A stretch of DNA of 64,000 nucleotides from Candidatus Nitrosacidococcus tergens (GTDB lineage: Bacteria; Pseudomonadota; Gammaproteobacteria; Nitrosococcales; Nitrosococcaceae), in NCBI RefSeq assembly GCF_902810445.1, contig NZ_LR778175.1:1321001-1385000 (forward strand), in the 5' to 3' direction. Positions 1 through 8,867 of the stretch are shown piece after piece (position 1 is the stretch's first letter; the number at the start of each line of letters is the position of its first letter). The translations under genes and the position numbers were made by a program. Below the pieces are notes generated by a model. The model was given only the letters and a program-made list of their open reading frames with translations, was not told the origin of the DNA and made no database searches.

Positions 1-116
1 ATACGCTTAACAATTACAAAGCTACCTACTACACCACAACTTAAGCTTGCTAAAATGCCTGCAACTAAAGCATTTTGCAAAAAGGTAGTAGTGATTAACG
101 TTTCCCAAAAATTCAT
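1..116 (-). CDS. znuB: Metal ABC transporter permease (ZnuB-like), N-terminal part only
   Basis: Only the first 38 or so codons lie in the window; the gene continues past the left edge. The visible protein starts MNFWETLITTTFLQNALVAG and continues with a hydrophobic helix and CGVVGSFVIVKR. This is the typical first transmembrane segment of ABC-3 family permeases for zinc or manganese. Its ATG overlaps the TGA of the ATPase gene in an ATGA arrangement, which implies translational coupling. Together with the next two genes it forms a binding protein, ATPase, permease operon. Zinc versus manganese cannot be decided from this fragment. Confidence 0.8.
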   Translation of the reverse strand, partial: MNFWETLITTTFLQNALVAGILASLSCGVVGSFVIVKR

Positions 117-859
117 AGCAAATGAATATGATCAATAATACGTACTTTAGTACCATAGAGCTGATCAATTATTTTTCCGCTAATTGTTGCAGTTTCATGG
201 CACACTAAAGTTTGATTTAGGCATGCAACTCGATTTACATAGCGGGAAATAAATCCAATATCATGAGAAACAACAATGATTGTCATTTTTTTATTAAGGG
301 TTTGCAGTAAACGAAAGAAATCCTTTTCTAAACGCACATCTACATGGGCAGTTGGTTCGTCTAAGATAAGTATTTCAGGCTCCGTAGTTAATGCTCTGGC
401 AATTAATACTCGTTGATGTTGCCCTCCGGATAAATCTGATAAAGGTCGCTTGCTTAGCCCTAGTATTTCTACTTGCGCCATTACTTGTTGGGCAATTTCT
501 CTATCTTTTTGAGTATAATTACCAATAATTCTTGTTTTACCTAAGCGACCTTGAAGGACTACGGATTCTACAGTAATTGGAAAGTTATCAATGAAACTAT
601 TATGTTGAGGTACATAGCCAATAGTCAATTTTCCTTTTTTAGGCGGAAGACCTAATACTGAAATATAACCTGACAGAGGTGTAAGTAACCCTAAAATAAT
701 TTTAAGTAGGGTACTTTTCCCACCTCCGTTAGGACCGATAATACCTAGGAATTCTCCACTATAAATCTCAAGGTTAATATGATCGAGCACTAATGGCCCG
801 TTATAGGAAAAACAAATATCTCTAATTGAGATAGCAGTGTTGATTGAATCCTGATTCAC
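113..859 (-). CDS. znuC: Metal ABC transporter ATP-binding protein (ZnuC-like)
   Basis: This is the cytoplasmic ATPase of a zinc/manganese-type importer. A single ABC domain fills the 248 residues. Walker A is GPNGGGKST (about residues 42-50), the signature is LSGGQHQR (about 143-150), and Walker B is ILILDEPTAHVD (about 163-174), followed by the switch histidine in VVSHD. The start overlaps the end of the upstream binding-protein gene by 4 bases and the end overlaps the permease start, so the three genes form a tight operon. Family assignment is firm; the exact metal is inferred from the neighbours. Confidence 0.9.
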   Translation of the reverse strand: MNQDSINTAISIRDICFSYNGPLVLDHINLEIYSGEFLGIIGPNGGGKSTLLKIILGLLTPLSGYISVLGLPPKKGKLTIGYVPQHNSFIDNFPITVESVVLQGRLGKTRIIGNYTQKDREIAQQVMAQVEILGLSKRPLSDLSGGQHQRVLIARALTTEPEILILDEPTAHVDVRLEKDFFRLLQTLNKKMTIIVVSHDIGFISRYVNRVACLNQTLVCHETATISGKIIDQLYGTKVRIIDHIHLL

Positions 860-1752
860 TTCAATACGCTTGCTAACGTAGTAGCCACATGGCGTAAGTT
901 AGCTTCATAATGCTCTGAAAGTGGATCTAAAGAGATAAGTTTTGCACCAATAGATTGGGCTATTAACTGTGCGTGAGTGCGACTAAACTGGTTTTGAATA
1001 AAAATCGTTTTAATATTTTTCCTACGACCTAATTCGATGAAAGATGCTAAGGACTTAGCACCTGGCTCTTTACCCTCATGCTCGATAGCAATTTCATGAA
1101 GACCATAAGTTCTAGCAAAGTAACGCCAAGCAGGATGAAACACCATAAAATCATGCTGAGTAATACCAGATAAAGTATTACGAATGAATTTATCAAGGTT
1201 ATTTAAATCTTGAATAAATTGCTGATAATTTTTTTCAAATTGATTTTTATAAGTAGGCTCGGCAGTAATGAGTGTATCTCTAATATTTTTTGCAATAATT
1301 TTTACTAGGGGTGGGCTTGTCCAAATATGGGGATCCATGGATTCATACGGAATCCCATTATCTTCTATTTTTTCAGGGAGAGTATCCGCCGAAATGGGTA
1401 GTAGGGGTATATCGTTACGGTTATCTATAATCTTAATGTGAGGATTAGTCTTTGCAATAGATTCTAGCCAAATTATTTCAAGAGGTATTCCTATACGGAA
1501 GTAAAACTCTGCTTGAGCAAGTTTAACCATTTGTTTAGGAGTAGGATCATAAGTTTCCTCATTCTGTCCTTGTTTTATCATAACAGAGACATGTACTCGA
1601 CTACCGCCAATACGTTCTATAAAATATTTTTGAGGAATAATACTAACAAAGATAGGGATAGGGTGATTTTCTGCATGAATACACGTACTATGTAATATAG
1701 ATATTACTAAAAAAATTTTTATTGCAATAGAATAAAACCAGCTAGGCTGCAT
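856..1752 (-). CDS. znuA: Periplasmic metal-binding protein of ABC importer (ZnuA/TroA family)
   Basis: This 298-residue protein is the substrate-binding component that delivers a divalent metal to the permease. An N-terminal signal peptide (hydrophobic about residues 8-20, then HSTCIHAEN) is followed by two TroA lobes. Likely ligand motifs are DPHIW (His142) and VFHPAWRY, with a C-terminal Asp in SLDPLSEHY. The HEGKEPGAKSL segment is typical of the family. There is no His-rich loop of the kind found in many ZnuA proteins. The usual first ligand (PH before the YEPTP-like stretch) is replaced by EE in GQNEETYDPTP, so zinc specificity is an assumption. No convincing Zur operator was seen upstream. 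Confidence 0.8.
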   Translation of the reverse strand: MQPSWFYSIAIKIFLVISILHSTCIHAENHPIPIFVSIIPQKYFIERIGGSRVHVSVMIKQGQNEETYDPTPKQMVKLAQAEFYFRIGIPLEIIWLESIAKTNPHIKIIDNRNDIPLLPISADTLPEKIEDNGIPYESMDPHIWTSPPLVKIIAKNIRDTLITAEPTYKNQFEKNYQQFIQDLNNLDKFIRNTLSGITQHDFMVFHPAWRYFARTYGLHEIAIEHEGKEPGAKSLASFIELGRRKNIKTIFIQNQFSRTHAQLIAQSIGAKLISLDPLSEHYEANLRHVATTLASVLK

Positions 1753-1929
1753 ATTTCATTTAAATTGAGAATTTTTATTCTTATATATCTAGCCGGCTAT
1801 TAAGAATTTTCTCTTTTTTTTAACTAGAAATTTAAAGTTTAGTTTTTTAAAAAAAACCTAAATAATAAATATTGTATAAATAAAAGACCAATTTTAAGTA
1901 AGTTTGGCATTATCTATTTACGCCAGTAA

Positions 1930-2145
1930 TTATTGGCAGCATGCTACTGTTTGAAAATTAATCGCAACCACTTGAGAGGCAGCTGTAAGATCAGAGGCGT
2001 TTTCTGCATATTCAGATCGTAACTTATGCAATACTTCTGTATTTGGCTGAGTATACTTTACCCCTCTTCGACTAAGAGTAATAGCTAGTTCAAACCCTTC
2101 TTGAGGAGTCTCAGTAATCAATGAGGTTAGCCAGATATCAGCCAT
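1930..2145 (-). CDS. Small protein of unknown function downstream of clpA (71 aa)
   Basis: I do not recognise this protein. It is 71 residues with no transmembrane segment or signal peptide, contains a charged middle, and ends in TVACCQ with adjacent cysteines. It is probably real because a strong ribosome binding site (AAGGAG) sits 7 bases before the ATG. It also starts only 27 bases after the clpA stop on the same strand, so co-transcription with clpA is likely. Its first half (ETPQEGFELAITLSRRGVKY) reads like a short helix-turn-helix segment, but I cannot tie it to a family. A role linked to ClpAP is possible from position alone. Confidence 0.6.
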   Translation of the reverse strand: MADIWLTSLITETPQEGFELAITLSRRGVKYTQPNTEVLHKLRSEYAENASDLTAASQVVAINFQTVACCQ

Positions 2146-2172
2146 AGTGCTTACTCCTTTTTTAAAAAATTA

Positions 2173-4419
2173 TTAGTAAGTTAAATGAAGATTATCTGCA
2201 ATCAATGTTACTATAACATGACCACCATGGGCTAATTTACCAAATAGTAATTCATCCGCTAAGGGTTTCTTAATTTTTTCTTGAATAAGCCGAGACATGG
2301 GACGAGCCCCCATGGTTTCATCATAACCATGCTCCCCTAGCCAGGTTTTTACCTCTGCATCTACCTCTAGAGTAACTTGTTTACTTTGCAGTAACAATTC
2401 CAATTCCATTAAAAATTTATCTACCACTCTACCTATAGAGGACTTACTTAACGGTTTAAACTGAATAATAGCGTCTAATCGGTTACGAAGCTCTGGACTA
2501 AAGGTGCGTTGAATTGCTCCCATAATATCACTTTCATGATTTTGTTTCGTAAACCCCATGGAACTACGGCTTGCTTCTTGAACGCCTATATTAGAAGTCA
2601 TCACTAAAGTAATATTACGAAAATCTGCTTTACGCCCATTATTATCAGTTAACATACCATGATCCATGACTTGGAGTAATAGATTAAATATATCTGGATG
2701 AGCTTTCTCAATTTCATCAAGCAATAAGACTCCGTGGGGATTTTTGCACACTGCTTCAGTGAGTAACCCCCCTTGGTCGTAGCCTACATAACCGGGAGGA
2801 GCCCCAATGAGACGGGAAACAGCATGGCTTTCCATATATTCGGACATATCGAAACGAATAAGTTCAATACCTAGAATATAAGCAAGCTGCCTTGTCACTT
2901 CCGTTTTTCCCACTCCTGTGGGTCCAGCAAAGAGAAAAGATCCTACGGGGCGATTACTATCCATTAAGCCAGAGCGTGCCATTTTGACTGCTGAGCTTAA
3001 TGCTTCAATAGCTGCATCTTGCCCAAAAATCACTCTCTTTAAATTAGATTCTAGGGTTGCTAAGGTTTCTCTATCTGAAAGAGAAATTTGTTTTGGTGGA
3101 ATCCGTGCTATTTTAGCAATTACTGCTTGTGCATCCTGTGCACTAATTACTTTCTTGCGCTTGGAAATAGGTAATAACTGCTGGTAAGCACCACACTCAT
3201 CAAGTACATCAATGGCTTTATCTGGAAGGTGGCGATCATGGATATAGCGATTTGAAAGCTCAGCGGCAGTACGTAAAGCTGCTTGAGAAAAGCGAACTTT
3301 ATGGTGTTCTTCTAATCTAGATTTTAACCCTTGTAAAATCTGTATTGCTTCTTCTACTGAAGGTTCAGGAATATCAATTTTCTGAAAACGACGTGCTAAA
3401 GCTCGATCTTTTTCAAAAATATTACGATATTCTTGATAAGTAGTAGAGCCAATGCATTTTAATTCACCAGAAGTAAGTGCCGGTTTGATTAAGTTAGAAG
3501 CATCCATAACACTACCCGATGCAGATCCTGCACCAATAATAGTATGGATTTCATCAATAAATAAAATAGATTCTTTTTCGTTTTTAAGTTGGAATAGTAT
3601 CCCTTTAAATCTTTTCTCAAAATCCCCACGGTATTTTGTACCTGCTAGCAATGCCCCCATATCTAAGCTATAGACAGTACAGTTCTGTAGAATATCTGGA
3701 ATGTCCTTCTCAGTAATTTTCCATGCCAATCCTTCAGCAAGTGCTGTTTTACCTACACCTGCCTCACCTACAAGTAAAGGATTATTTTTTCTTCTTCGAC
3801 ATAGAATTTGAGTAATACGTTCTAATTCATTAGAGCGCCCAATAAGAGGGTCAATTTTTCCTTGAGCAGCTAATATATTAAGATTAGCTGCATAAATCTC
3901 TAGTGGGGTTTTTCCAAGAGGGCTTGTATGCGTTGTTTCTGTTTCTTCTGAAGCTTGAGGTGATTCTCCGCTTTCTTCCTGAGATTCAACCTTACTAATT
4001 CCGTGGGAAATATAGTTGATAATATCTAATCGAGTGGTATGTTGCCGCTTTAAAAAATATACTGCTTGAGATTTCTGCTCTCCATAGATAGCTACTAGTA
4101 TATTGGCGCCTGTAACTTCTTTTTGACCTGAGGACTGAGCTTGAAGTACAGCCCTCTGTAAAACTCGTTGAAATCCTAAGGTAGGTTGAGTATCACGATT
4201 ATCCTGATTAGATAATAACGGCGTTGTTTCATTTAAAAATGAAGTAATTTCTTCTCTTAACTGTTCTAAATTTACATTACAAGCACGGAGTACAGCAGTA
4301 GCTGACTCATTATCTAGCATAGCAAGTAAAAGATGCTCTATTGTTAAATACTCGTGCATTTTCTCTCGAGCACCTTTAAAGGCCTGGTTTAAACTTACTT
4401 CAAGATCCTTACTTAACAT
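2173..4419 (-). CDS. clpA: ATP-dependent Clp protease ATP-binding subunit ClpA
   Basis: ClpA is the AAA+ unfoldase that feeds substrates to ClpP. At 748 residues it has normal family length. It has an N-terminal Clp-N repeat domain (about 1-145) that docks ClpS, then two AAA+ modules with Walker A motifs GEAGVGKT and GPTGVGKT. Walker B sequences are ILFIDEIH and VLLLDEIEKAH. The ClpP-docking tripeptide appears as MGF in SRSSMGFTKQ, where E. coli has IGL. clpS lies directly upstream, 50 bases away on the same strand, the common proteobacterial order. clpP is not in the window. Confidence 0.97.
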   Translation of the reverse strand: MLSKDLEVSLNQAFKGAREKMHEYLTIEHLLLAMLDNESATAVLRACNVNLEQLREEITSFLNETTPLLSNQDNRDTQPTLGFQRVLQRAVLQAQSSGQKEVTGANILVAIYGEQKSQAVYFLKRQHTTRLDIINYISHGISKVESQEESGESPQASEETETTHTSPLGKTPLEIYAANLNILAAQGKIDPLIGRSNELERITQILCRRRKNNPLLVGEAGVGKTALAEGLAWKITEKDIPDILQNCTVYSLDMGALLAGTKYRGDFEKRFKGILFQLKNEKESILFIDEIHTIIGAGSASGSVMDASNLIKPALTSGELKCIGSTTYQEYRNIFEKDRALARRFQKIDIPEPSVEEAIQILQGLKSRLEEHHKVRFSQAALRTAAELSNRYIHDRHLPDKAIDVLDECGAYQQLLPISKRKKVISAQDAQAVIAKIARIPPKQISLSDRETLATLESNLKRVIFGQDAAIEALSSAVKMARSGLMDSNRPVGSFLFAGPTGVGKTEVTRQLAYILGIELIRFDMSEYMESHAVSRLIGAPPGYVGYDQGGLLTEAVCKNPHGVLLLDEIEKAHPDIFNLLLQVMDHGMLTDNNGRKADFRNITLVMTSNIGVQEASRSSMGFTKQNHESDIMGAIQRTFSPELRNRLDAIIQFKPLSKSSIGRVVDKFLMELELLLQSKQVTLEVDAEVKTWLGEHGYDETMGARPMSRLIQEKIKKPLADELLFGKLAHGGHVIVTLIADNLHLTY

Positions 4420-4469
4420 AGTAAGTTATTTTATAAAATCCCAAATAGATACAAAAATAAATAAGAAAG

Positions 4470-4808
4470 TTATGTTTTCTCTAAGACACATTTTAGAGGG
4501 TGTTGATGCTCTCCTGAGTATTCATTTACCTGAGCTACTTTCGTTTCAGCTATTTCATAGGTAAATATACCGCAAATACCTTTTCCCTCTGTATGAATCT
4601 GCCACATGATACGAGTAGCCTGATCTAAGCCCATAGCAAAAAAAAACTGTAATACTTTAACCACAAATTCCATTGGGGTATAATCGTCATTTAGCATAAC
4701 CACCTTATACATAGATGGTTTTTTAAGCTCTGGTTTTTCAACTTCAGGCTTTATAGCATCTGCAATAGATTCACCGGGTTTTTCTCTACTTAAATAAACT
4801 GTACACAT
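4470..4808 (-). CDS. clpS: ATP-dependent Clp protease adaptor ClpS
   Basis: ClpS is the N-end rule adaptor that binds proteins with bulky hydrophobic N-termini and hands them to ClpA. This 112-residue protein has a disordered charged tail (about 1-33) followed by the folded core. The core starts with YKVVMLNDDYTPMEFV, whose Asn-Asp-Asp and Met residues form the N-degron pocket. The ClpA-contacting helix ends in IHTEGKGICG and the family end is EHQHPLKCVLEKT. It lies just upstream of clpA in the same direction. The start has only a weak ribosome binding site; a start inside the tail is possible. Confidence 0.96.
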   Translation of the reverse strand: MCTVYLSREKPGESIADAIKPEVEKPELKKPSMYKVVMLNDDYTPMEFVVKVLQFFFAMGLDQATRIMWQIHTEGKGICGIFTYEIAETKVAQVNEYSGEHQHPLKCVLEKT

Positions 4809-4844
4809 TAGTTATCTGCTATTAAAGAATATCTCTCAATATTT

Positions 4845-5168
4845 TTAAGTATTTTTAGCAGTAGCTGTTTCAGTAATTTTTTTAAGCTCTCCTTTCTCAA
4901 ATAGCTCTATAATAATATCACAGCCTCCTATTAACTCCCCATTTACAAACAACTGGGGAAAAGTAGGCCAATTTGAATACTGAGGTAAATGAGAACGAAT
5001 ATCTGGGTTAGAAAGGATATCCACATGAGCAAATTCTATACCACTGGCTTGAAGCGCTTGAACTGCTCTGCTAGAAAAACCACACTGGGGAAATTGCGGA
5101 TCACCTTTCATGAATAAAACGATAGGGTTTGTTTCTATAATTTCTTTAATTTGTTCTATAACGCCCAT
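4845..5168 (-). CDS. grxD: Monothiol glutaredoxin Grx4 (CGFS type)
   Basis: This is a 107-residue monothiol glutaredoxin that carries or transfers [2Fe-2S] clusters with glutathione, usually together with BolA proteins. The CGFS active site is at residues 29-32, after the family motif FMKGDPQFPQ. Glutathione-binding motifs NWPTFPQLFVNGELIGGCDI follow. A near-perfect ribosome binding site (GGAGG) precedes the ATG. It lies upstream of clpS on the same strand and divergent from sodB, a grouping that fits oxidative stress and iron metabolism. Confidence 0.96.
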   Translation of the reverse strand: MGVIEQIKEIIETNPIVLFMKGDPQFPQCGFSSRAVQALQASGIEFAHVDILSNPDIRSHLPQYSNWPTFPQLFVNGELIGGCDIIIELFEKGELKKITETATAKNT

Positions 5169-5385
5169 AATATACCTCCAAAAAAGTGAGAGTTACTAAG
5201 ACAAATAAACTTATTTTGATAAATGAGACTTAAGTTTAATGATCAGTTTAGTATAATTCCACTTAGAAATATCTTACCTATAATTAGAATTCTGTTGCAG
5301 ATATGTCTAGTATGACCTTGTGTAACCATAAGGTTTTTAGTGTTAGTTATACCATATTTTTTAATACAATACAGGAGATTTACTT

Positions 5386-5964
5386 ATGACTCATCGTTTA
5401 CCAGATCTTCCTTATCCAATAGATTCTTTAGAACCTTACCTTTCTAAAGAAACCTTAGAATACCATTATGGTAAACACCACCAAACTTATATAGATAAAC
5501 TAAATGGGTTAATTGCTGGTACAGAGTTTGAACACTCTTCTTTAGAAGAGATTATTACTAAATCTTCTGGAGGTGTTTTTAATAATAGTGCACAGGTCTG
5601 GAATCACACTTTCTATTGGAATTGTCTAACTCCCCAAGGAAAAGGATCACCAAGTGAAGATCTATTAACTATCATTAATAAAAATTTTGGCTCTTTTGCA
5701 GAATTTAAGGAGAAGTTTAGCCAAACTGCAATTACTCTTTTTGGATCCGGTTGGACTTGGCTTATCAAAAATGCCAGTGGATCTCTTGAAATTACTACAA
5801 CAGCTAATGCAGGTAATCCACTGACAGAGGGGAAAACCCCTCTGCTAACTTGCGATGTTTGGGAACATGCTTATTACGTAGATTATCGTAATGCTCGCCC
5901 ACAGTATGTAGAATCTTTCTGGAAAATTGTTAACTGGGATTTTGTTGCTAGTAATAATCGTTAA
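5386..5964 (+). CDS. sodB: Superoxide dismutase [Fe]
   Basis: This cytoplasmic enzyme converts superoxide to oxygen and hydrogen peroxide. It is 192 residues, the normal SodB length. Metal ligands are visible as His27 (LEYHYGKHH), the His in QVWNHTFYWN, and the Asp and His of CDVWEHAYYVDY. The Gln of NNSAQVWNHTFYWN is the position that favours iron over manganese. A clear ribosome binding site (CAGGAG) precedes the ATG. The 217-base gap to grxD contains two TATAAT hexamers (5252-5257 and 5279-5284), but neither has a good -35 partner. The downstream hairpin would end a monocistronic message. Confidence 0.97.
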   Translation: MTHRLPDLPYPIDSLEPYLSKETLEYHYGKHHQTYIDKLNGLIAGTEFEHSSLEEIITKSSGGVFNNSAQVWNHTFYWNCLTPQGKGSPSEDLLTIINKNFGSFAEFKEKFSQTAITLFGSGWTWLIKNASGSLEITTTANAGNPLTEGKTPLLTCDVWEHAYYVDYRNARPQYVESFWKIVNWDFVASNNR

Positions 5965-5990
5965 AAAATAAATTTAAAATTACTTCACCG

Positions 5991-6028
5991 TGGCAGCCTT
6001 AAATTTATTTGGCTGCCATTATCTTTTA
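5991..6028 (+). terminator. Probable rho-independent terminator of sodB
   Basis: An 8-base perfect stem (TGGCAGCC and GGCTGCCA) flanks a 12-base A/T loop and is followed by TTATCTTTT. It lies 27 bases after the sodB stop and before argD. The T-tract is interrupted, so termination may be partial. Confidence 0.6.
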
Positions 6029-6065
6029 GTATAGCTAGAATTTAATTAGAGTATTTACATAATCA

Positions 6066-7247
6066 ATGAGCGAATCATTAATGTTAGCCTATAACCGCTT
6101 ACCTGTTGCATTTGAGTACGGTAGGGGAGCTTGGTTATGGGATACTGAAGGAAATCAATACCTAGATGCATTAGCAGGGGTTGCAGTTTGCGGACTAGGC
6201 CACGCCCATCCTGCAGTAGTGGCAGCTATTCAAGATCAAGCAAAAAAATTACTTCATACTTCTAATATTTATTGTATTTCTCTACAAGAAAATTTAGCAA
6301 ATCGCCTAACAGCTTTGTCTGGTATGGATCGTGTCTTTTTTTCTAACTCTGGTGCAGAAGCTAATGAAGCTGCTCTTAAAATTGCCCGCCGTTATGGGCA
6401 TAACCAAGGGGTTGATAATCCAAAAATTGTTGTAATGACAAGCAGTTTTCATGGGCGAACTTTAGCTACGCTAAGTGCAACTGGAAACCCTAAAGTTCAA
6501 GCAGGTTTTGAGCCTCTTGTTCAAAATTTTATTCGAGTTCCTTATAATGATATTACTGCATTAAAAAATCTTCCTAAAGAAGCTTGCCAAGAAATTGTTG
6601 CTATATTACTTGAGCCAGTTCAAGGAGAGGGGGGAGTTATTGTGCCAGATGAGGATTATTTAGATCAAATACGTCTCATTTGTAACCAGCAAGGCTGGCT
6701 AATGATGCTAGATGAAGTGCAAACAGGGCTATGTCGTACAGGGCAATGGTTTGCTTTTCAGCATAGTAAAGCTCAACCAGATGTGATTACCCTTGCAAAG
6801 AGTCTCGGTGGTGGTATACCTATTGGAGCTTGTCTTGCTCGAGGAGTTGCAGCTGAAGTAATACAACCAGGATCTCATGGATCTACATGTGGAGGTAATC
6901 CTTTAGCATGTCGTTCTGCTTTAGCAGTTTTAGATACCCTAGAGCAAGCTAATTTAGCTAGCCGTGCTGCTCAACTAGGACAAAGAATGATCCAATCTTT
7001 CCAAACAATGTTTGGGGAATTACCGCAAGTTAAGGCAATTCGAGGTAAAGGGTTAATGATGGGTATTGAATTAGATCGACCTTGTGGTGTGCTCATGTCT
7101 CATGCTCTAGCTGATGGGTTGCTGATTAATGTTACTGCTAGTAATGTGATACGATTACTTCCTCCTTTAATTATTACCGATGAAGAATCCGATATTATTG
7201 CTTCAAAATTAAATAATCTAATTAGATCTTTTCTCAAAAACTCCTAG
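6066..7247 (+). CDS. argD: Acetylornithine aminotransferase ArgD
   Basis: This PLP enzyme converts N-acetylglutamate semialdehyde to N-acetylornithine in arginine synthesis, and may also serve lysine synthesis through succinyl-diaminopimelate. It is 393 residues, class III aminotransferase fold. The PLP lysine is Lys245 in LAKSLGGGIP. Other family marks are SGAEANEAALKIAR, SFHGRT, the Asp of MMLDEVQTG, and STCGGNPLACR. The next gene is argF, 27 bases downstream on the same strand, so the two arginine genes form an operon. Confidence 0.95.
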   Translation: MSESLMLAYNRLPVAFEYGRGAWLWDTEGNQYLDALAGVAVCGLGHAHPAVVAAIQDQAKKLLHTSNIYCISLQENLANRLTALSGMDRVFFSNSGAEANEAALKIARRYGHNQGVDNPKIVVMTSSFHGRTLATLSATGNPKVQAGFEPLVQNFIRVPYNDITALKNLPKEACQEIVAILLEPVQGEGGVIVPDEDYLDQIRLICNQQGWLMMLDEVQTGLCRTGQWFAFQHSKAQPDVITLAKSLGGGIPIGACLARGVAAEVIQPGSHGSTCGGNPLACRSALAVLDTLEQANLASRAAQLGQRMIQSFQTMFGELPQVKAIRGKGLMMGIELDRPCGVLMSHALADGLLINVTASNVIRLLPPLIITDEESDIIASKLNNLIRSFLKNS

Positions 7248-7274
7248 ATTTCAAACATAGTTAGAGAAAAAACT

Positions 7275-8180
7275 ATGGCAATAAAACATTTTTTAACTTT
7301 ATTTGATTTATCTACTCAAGAATTAGATCATCTTATTCAGCGAGCAATTGAACTTAAAATGCTTCAGAAATCAAGAGAAATCTACGAGCCATTAAAAAAT
7401 AAAGTATTGGGTATGTTTTTTGAAAAATCCTCTACTCGTACTCGTGTTTCTTTTGAGGTAGCTATGACTCAATTTGGAGGTAGTGCTATTTTTCTATCAC
7501 CAAGAGACACCCAATTAGGCCGAGGTGAATCGATTGAGGATACTGCTCGTGTTCTCTCTAGAATGATAGATGGTTTAATGGTACGTACTTTTTCTCATAC
7601 CACTTTAGAGTGTTTTGCAGCCTATTCTCAAGTACCTGTGATTAATGCACTTACTGATCTTTACCACCCTTGTCAATTGCTTGCAGATATTCAAACTTAT
7701 ACAGAACATAGAGGTAGTATTCAAGGACAAACTGTTGCGTGGGTAGGCGATGGTAATAATATGTGCCACTCTTATATTAGTGCTGCGCAACAATTTGGGT
7801 TTAAATTACATATTGCTACACCAATAGGCTATGAACCTAACGCTGATCTTTTAAAAAATACAGAAAAGTATATCCAATTGACTTCTGATCCTAAAGAAGC
7901 GGTTGCAAATGCTAATTTAGTAGTGACAGATTCTTGGGCAAGTATGGGACAAGAACAGGAAAAAGAGCAGAGATCTAGCGATTTTAAAAACTACCAAGTT
8001 AACAGAAAACTAATAGCTTTAGCTAAAAAAGATGCACTCTTTATGCATTGCCTACCTGCTTATCGAGGAAAAGAAGTGACTGCTGATGTGATTGATGGGA
8101 ATCAAAGCGTAGTATGGGATGAGGCAGAAAATCGTCTCCATGCTCAGAAGGCTTTATTAGAAAAACTAATGGTAAACTAG
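7275..8180 (+). CDS. argF: Ornithine carbamoyltransferase
   Basis: This enzyme joins ornithine and carbamoyl phosphate to make citrulline, the step after acetylornithine processing. It has 301 residues with the carbamoyl-phosphate motif STRTR at residues 53-57. It also has HPCQLLAD, the ornithine-binding stretch DSWASMGQE, and the catalytic HCLPAYRGKEV near the end. All are intact, and the anabolic length and argD linkage fit biosynthesis, not the arginine deiminase pathway. It is convergent with murU, separated by only 21 bases. Confidence 0.96.
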   Translation: MAIKHFLTLFDLSTQELDHLIQRAIELKMLQKSREIYEPLKNKVLGMFFEKSSTRTRVSFEVAMTQFGGSAIFLSPRDTQLGRGESIEDTARVLSRMIDGLMVRTFSHTTLECFAAYSQVPVINALTDLYHPCQLLADIQTYTEHRGSIQGQTVAWVGDGNNMCHSYISAAQQFGFKLHIATPIGYEPNADLLKNTEKYIQLTSDPKEAVANANLVVTDSWASMGQEQEKEQRSSDFKNYQVNRKLIALAKKDALFMHCLPAYRGKEVTADVIDGNQSVVWDEAENRLHAQKALLEKLMVN

Positions 8181-8201
8181 AGCATCAATTAACTAATTTA
8201 G

Positions 8202-8867
8202 TTAAGCTAAAGTTAAATGTTGTGCTAGGGTAAATAAATTCTCTGGCGTTCCTATATCACGCCATTCTCCTTGATAATATTCTCCTGTTACCAAATTTCG
8301 GCAAGCCATTTCTCGTAATAAGGGCGCTAAGGGAAATCGTCCAGGAAAGCAGTGCGTAAACAATCTTGGGTGGTAAACAGCAATACCACTAAAAGTAAGT
8401 CGCTTATCTTCTTTTGTAGTAACTTGGTTACCGCATAAGGCGAAATCTCCTTGTGGATGGTGACTAGGGTTATCTACCAAAATAAGATGGGCAAGACTCC
8501 TAAAATTAGTTTTAAGATTAGCAAAAGGGTAATCGGTCCAGATATCCCCATTAACTACTAAGAATGGTTCTTTTCCTAGCAAAGAAAGGGCATGATAAAT
8601 ACCACCTCCTGTTTCTAACCCTTCGTCTTGCTCAGGAGAGTAGTCAATATGTACCCCATAGTATTGACCATCCCCCAAATAAGATTCGATTTGTTCCCCT
8701 AAATAAGCGTGGTTAATGACTAATTCAGTAAATCCTGCTTTAGCAAGTGATTGAATAATATATTCAATAAGCCGATGAGATCCTACTTGAAGTAAGGGTT
8801 TAGGTGTATCGTCTGTTAAAGGTCGCATTCGCTTTCCACGACCTGCAGCTAGTATCATTGCTTTCAC
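8202..8867 (-). CDS. murU: N-acetylmuramate alpha-1-phosphate uridylyltransferase MurU
   Basis: This is a nucleotidyltransferase of 221 residues. It starts MKAMILAAGRGKRMRPLTDD (the UTP-binding GxGxRxxPxT motif) and has the metal-binding VNGDIWTDYPF. In the recycling pathway described in Pseudomonas it makes UDP-MurNAc from MurNAc-1-phosphate, bypassing fosfomycin-sensitive MurA. Its start overlaps the stop of the partner kinase by 4 bases, which strongly supports MurU over a generic sugar nucleotidyltransferase. The catalytic specificity is inferred from this pairing. Confidence 0.88.
   Translation of the reverse strand: MKAMILAAGRGKRMRPLTDDTPKPLLQVGSHRLIEYIIQSLAKAGFTELVINHAYLGEQIESYLGDGQYYGVHIDYSPEQDEGLETGGGIYHALSLLGKEPFLVVNGDIWTDYPFANLKTNFRSLAHLILVDNPSHHPQGDFALCGNQVTTKEDKRLTFSGIAVYHPRLFTHCFPGRFPLAPLLREMACRNLVTGEYYQGEWRDIGTPENLFTLAQHLTLA

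Noticed and set aside
1753..1929. Zur or Fur operator before the metal importer genes
   Set aside because: The region is AT-rich with no convincing palindrome matching the known consensus.
5216..5284. TATAAT hexamers and TTGATA as a sodB promoter
   Set aside because: The two TATAAT copies have no good -35 at 16-18 bases, and the TTGATA has no -10 at the right place; AT-rich chance matches are likely.
8189..8205. TTAACTA/TAGTTAA inverted repeat between argF and murU
   Set aside because: A 7-base all-A/T-dominated stem is too weak to call a terminator, and it overlaps the murU stop.
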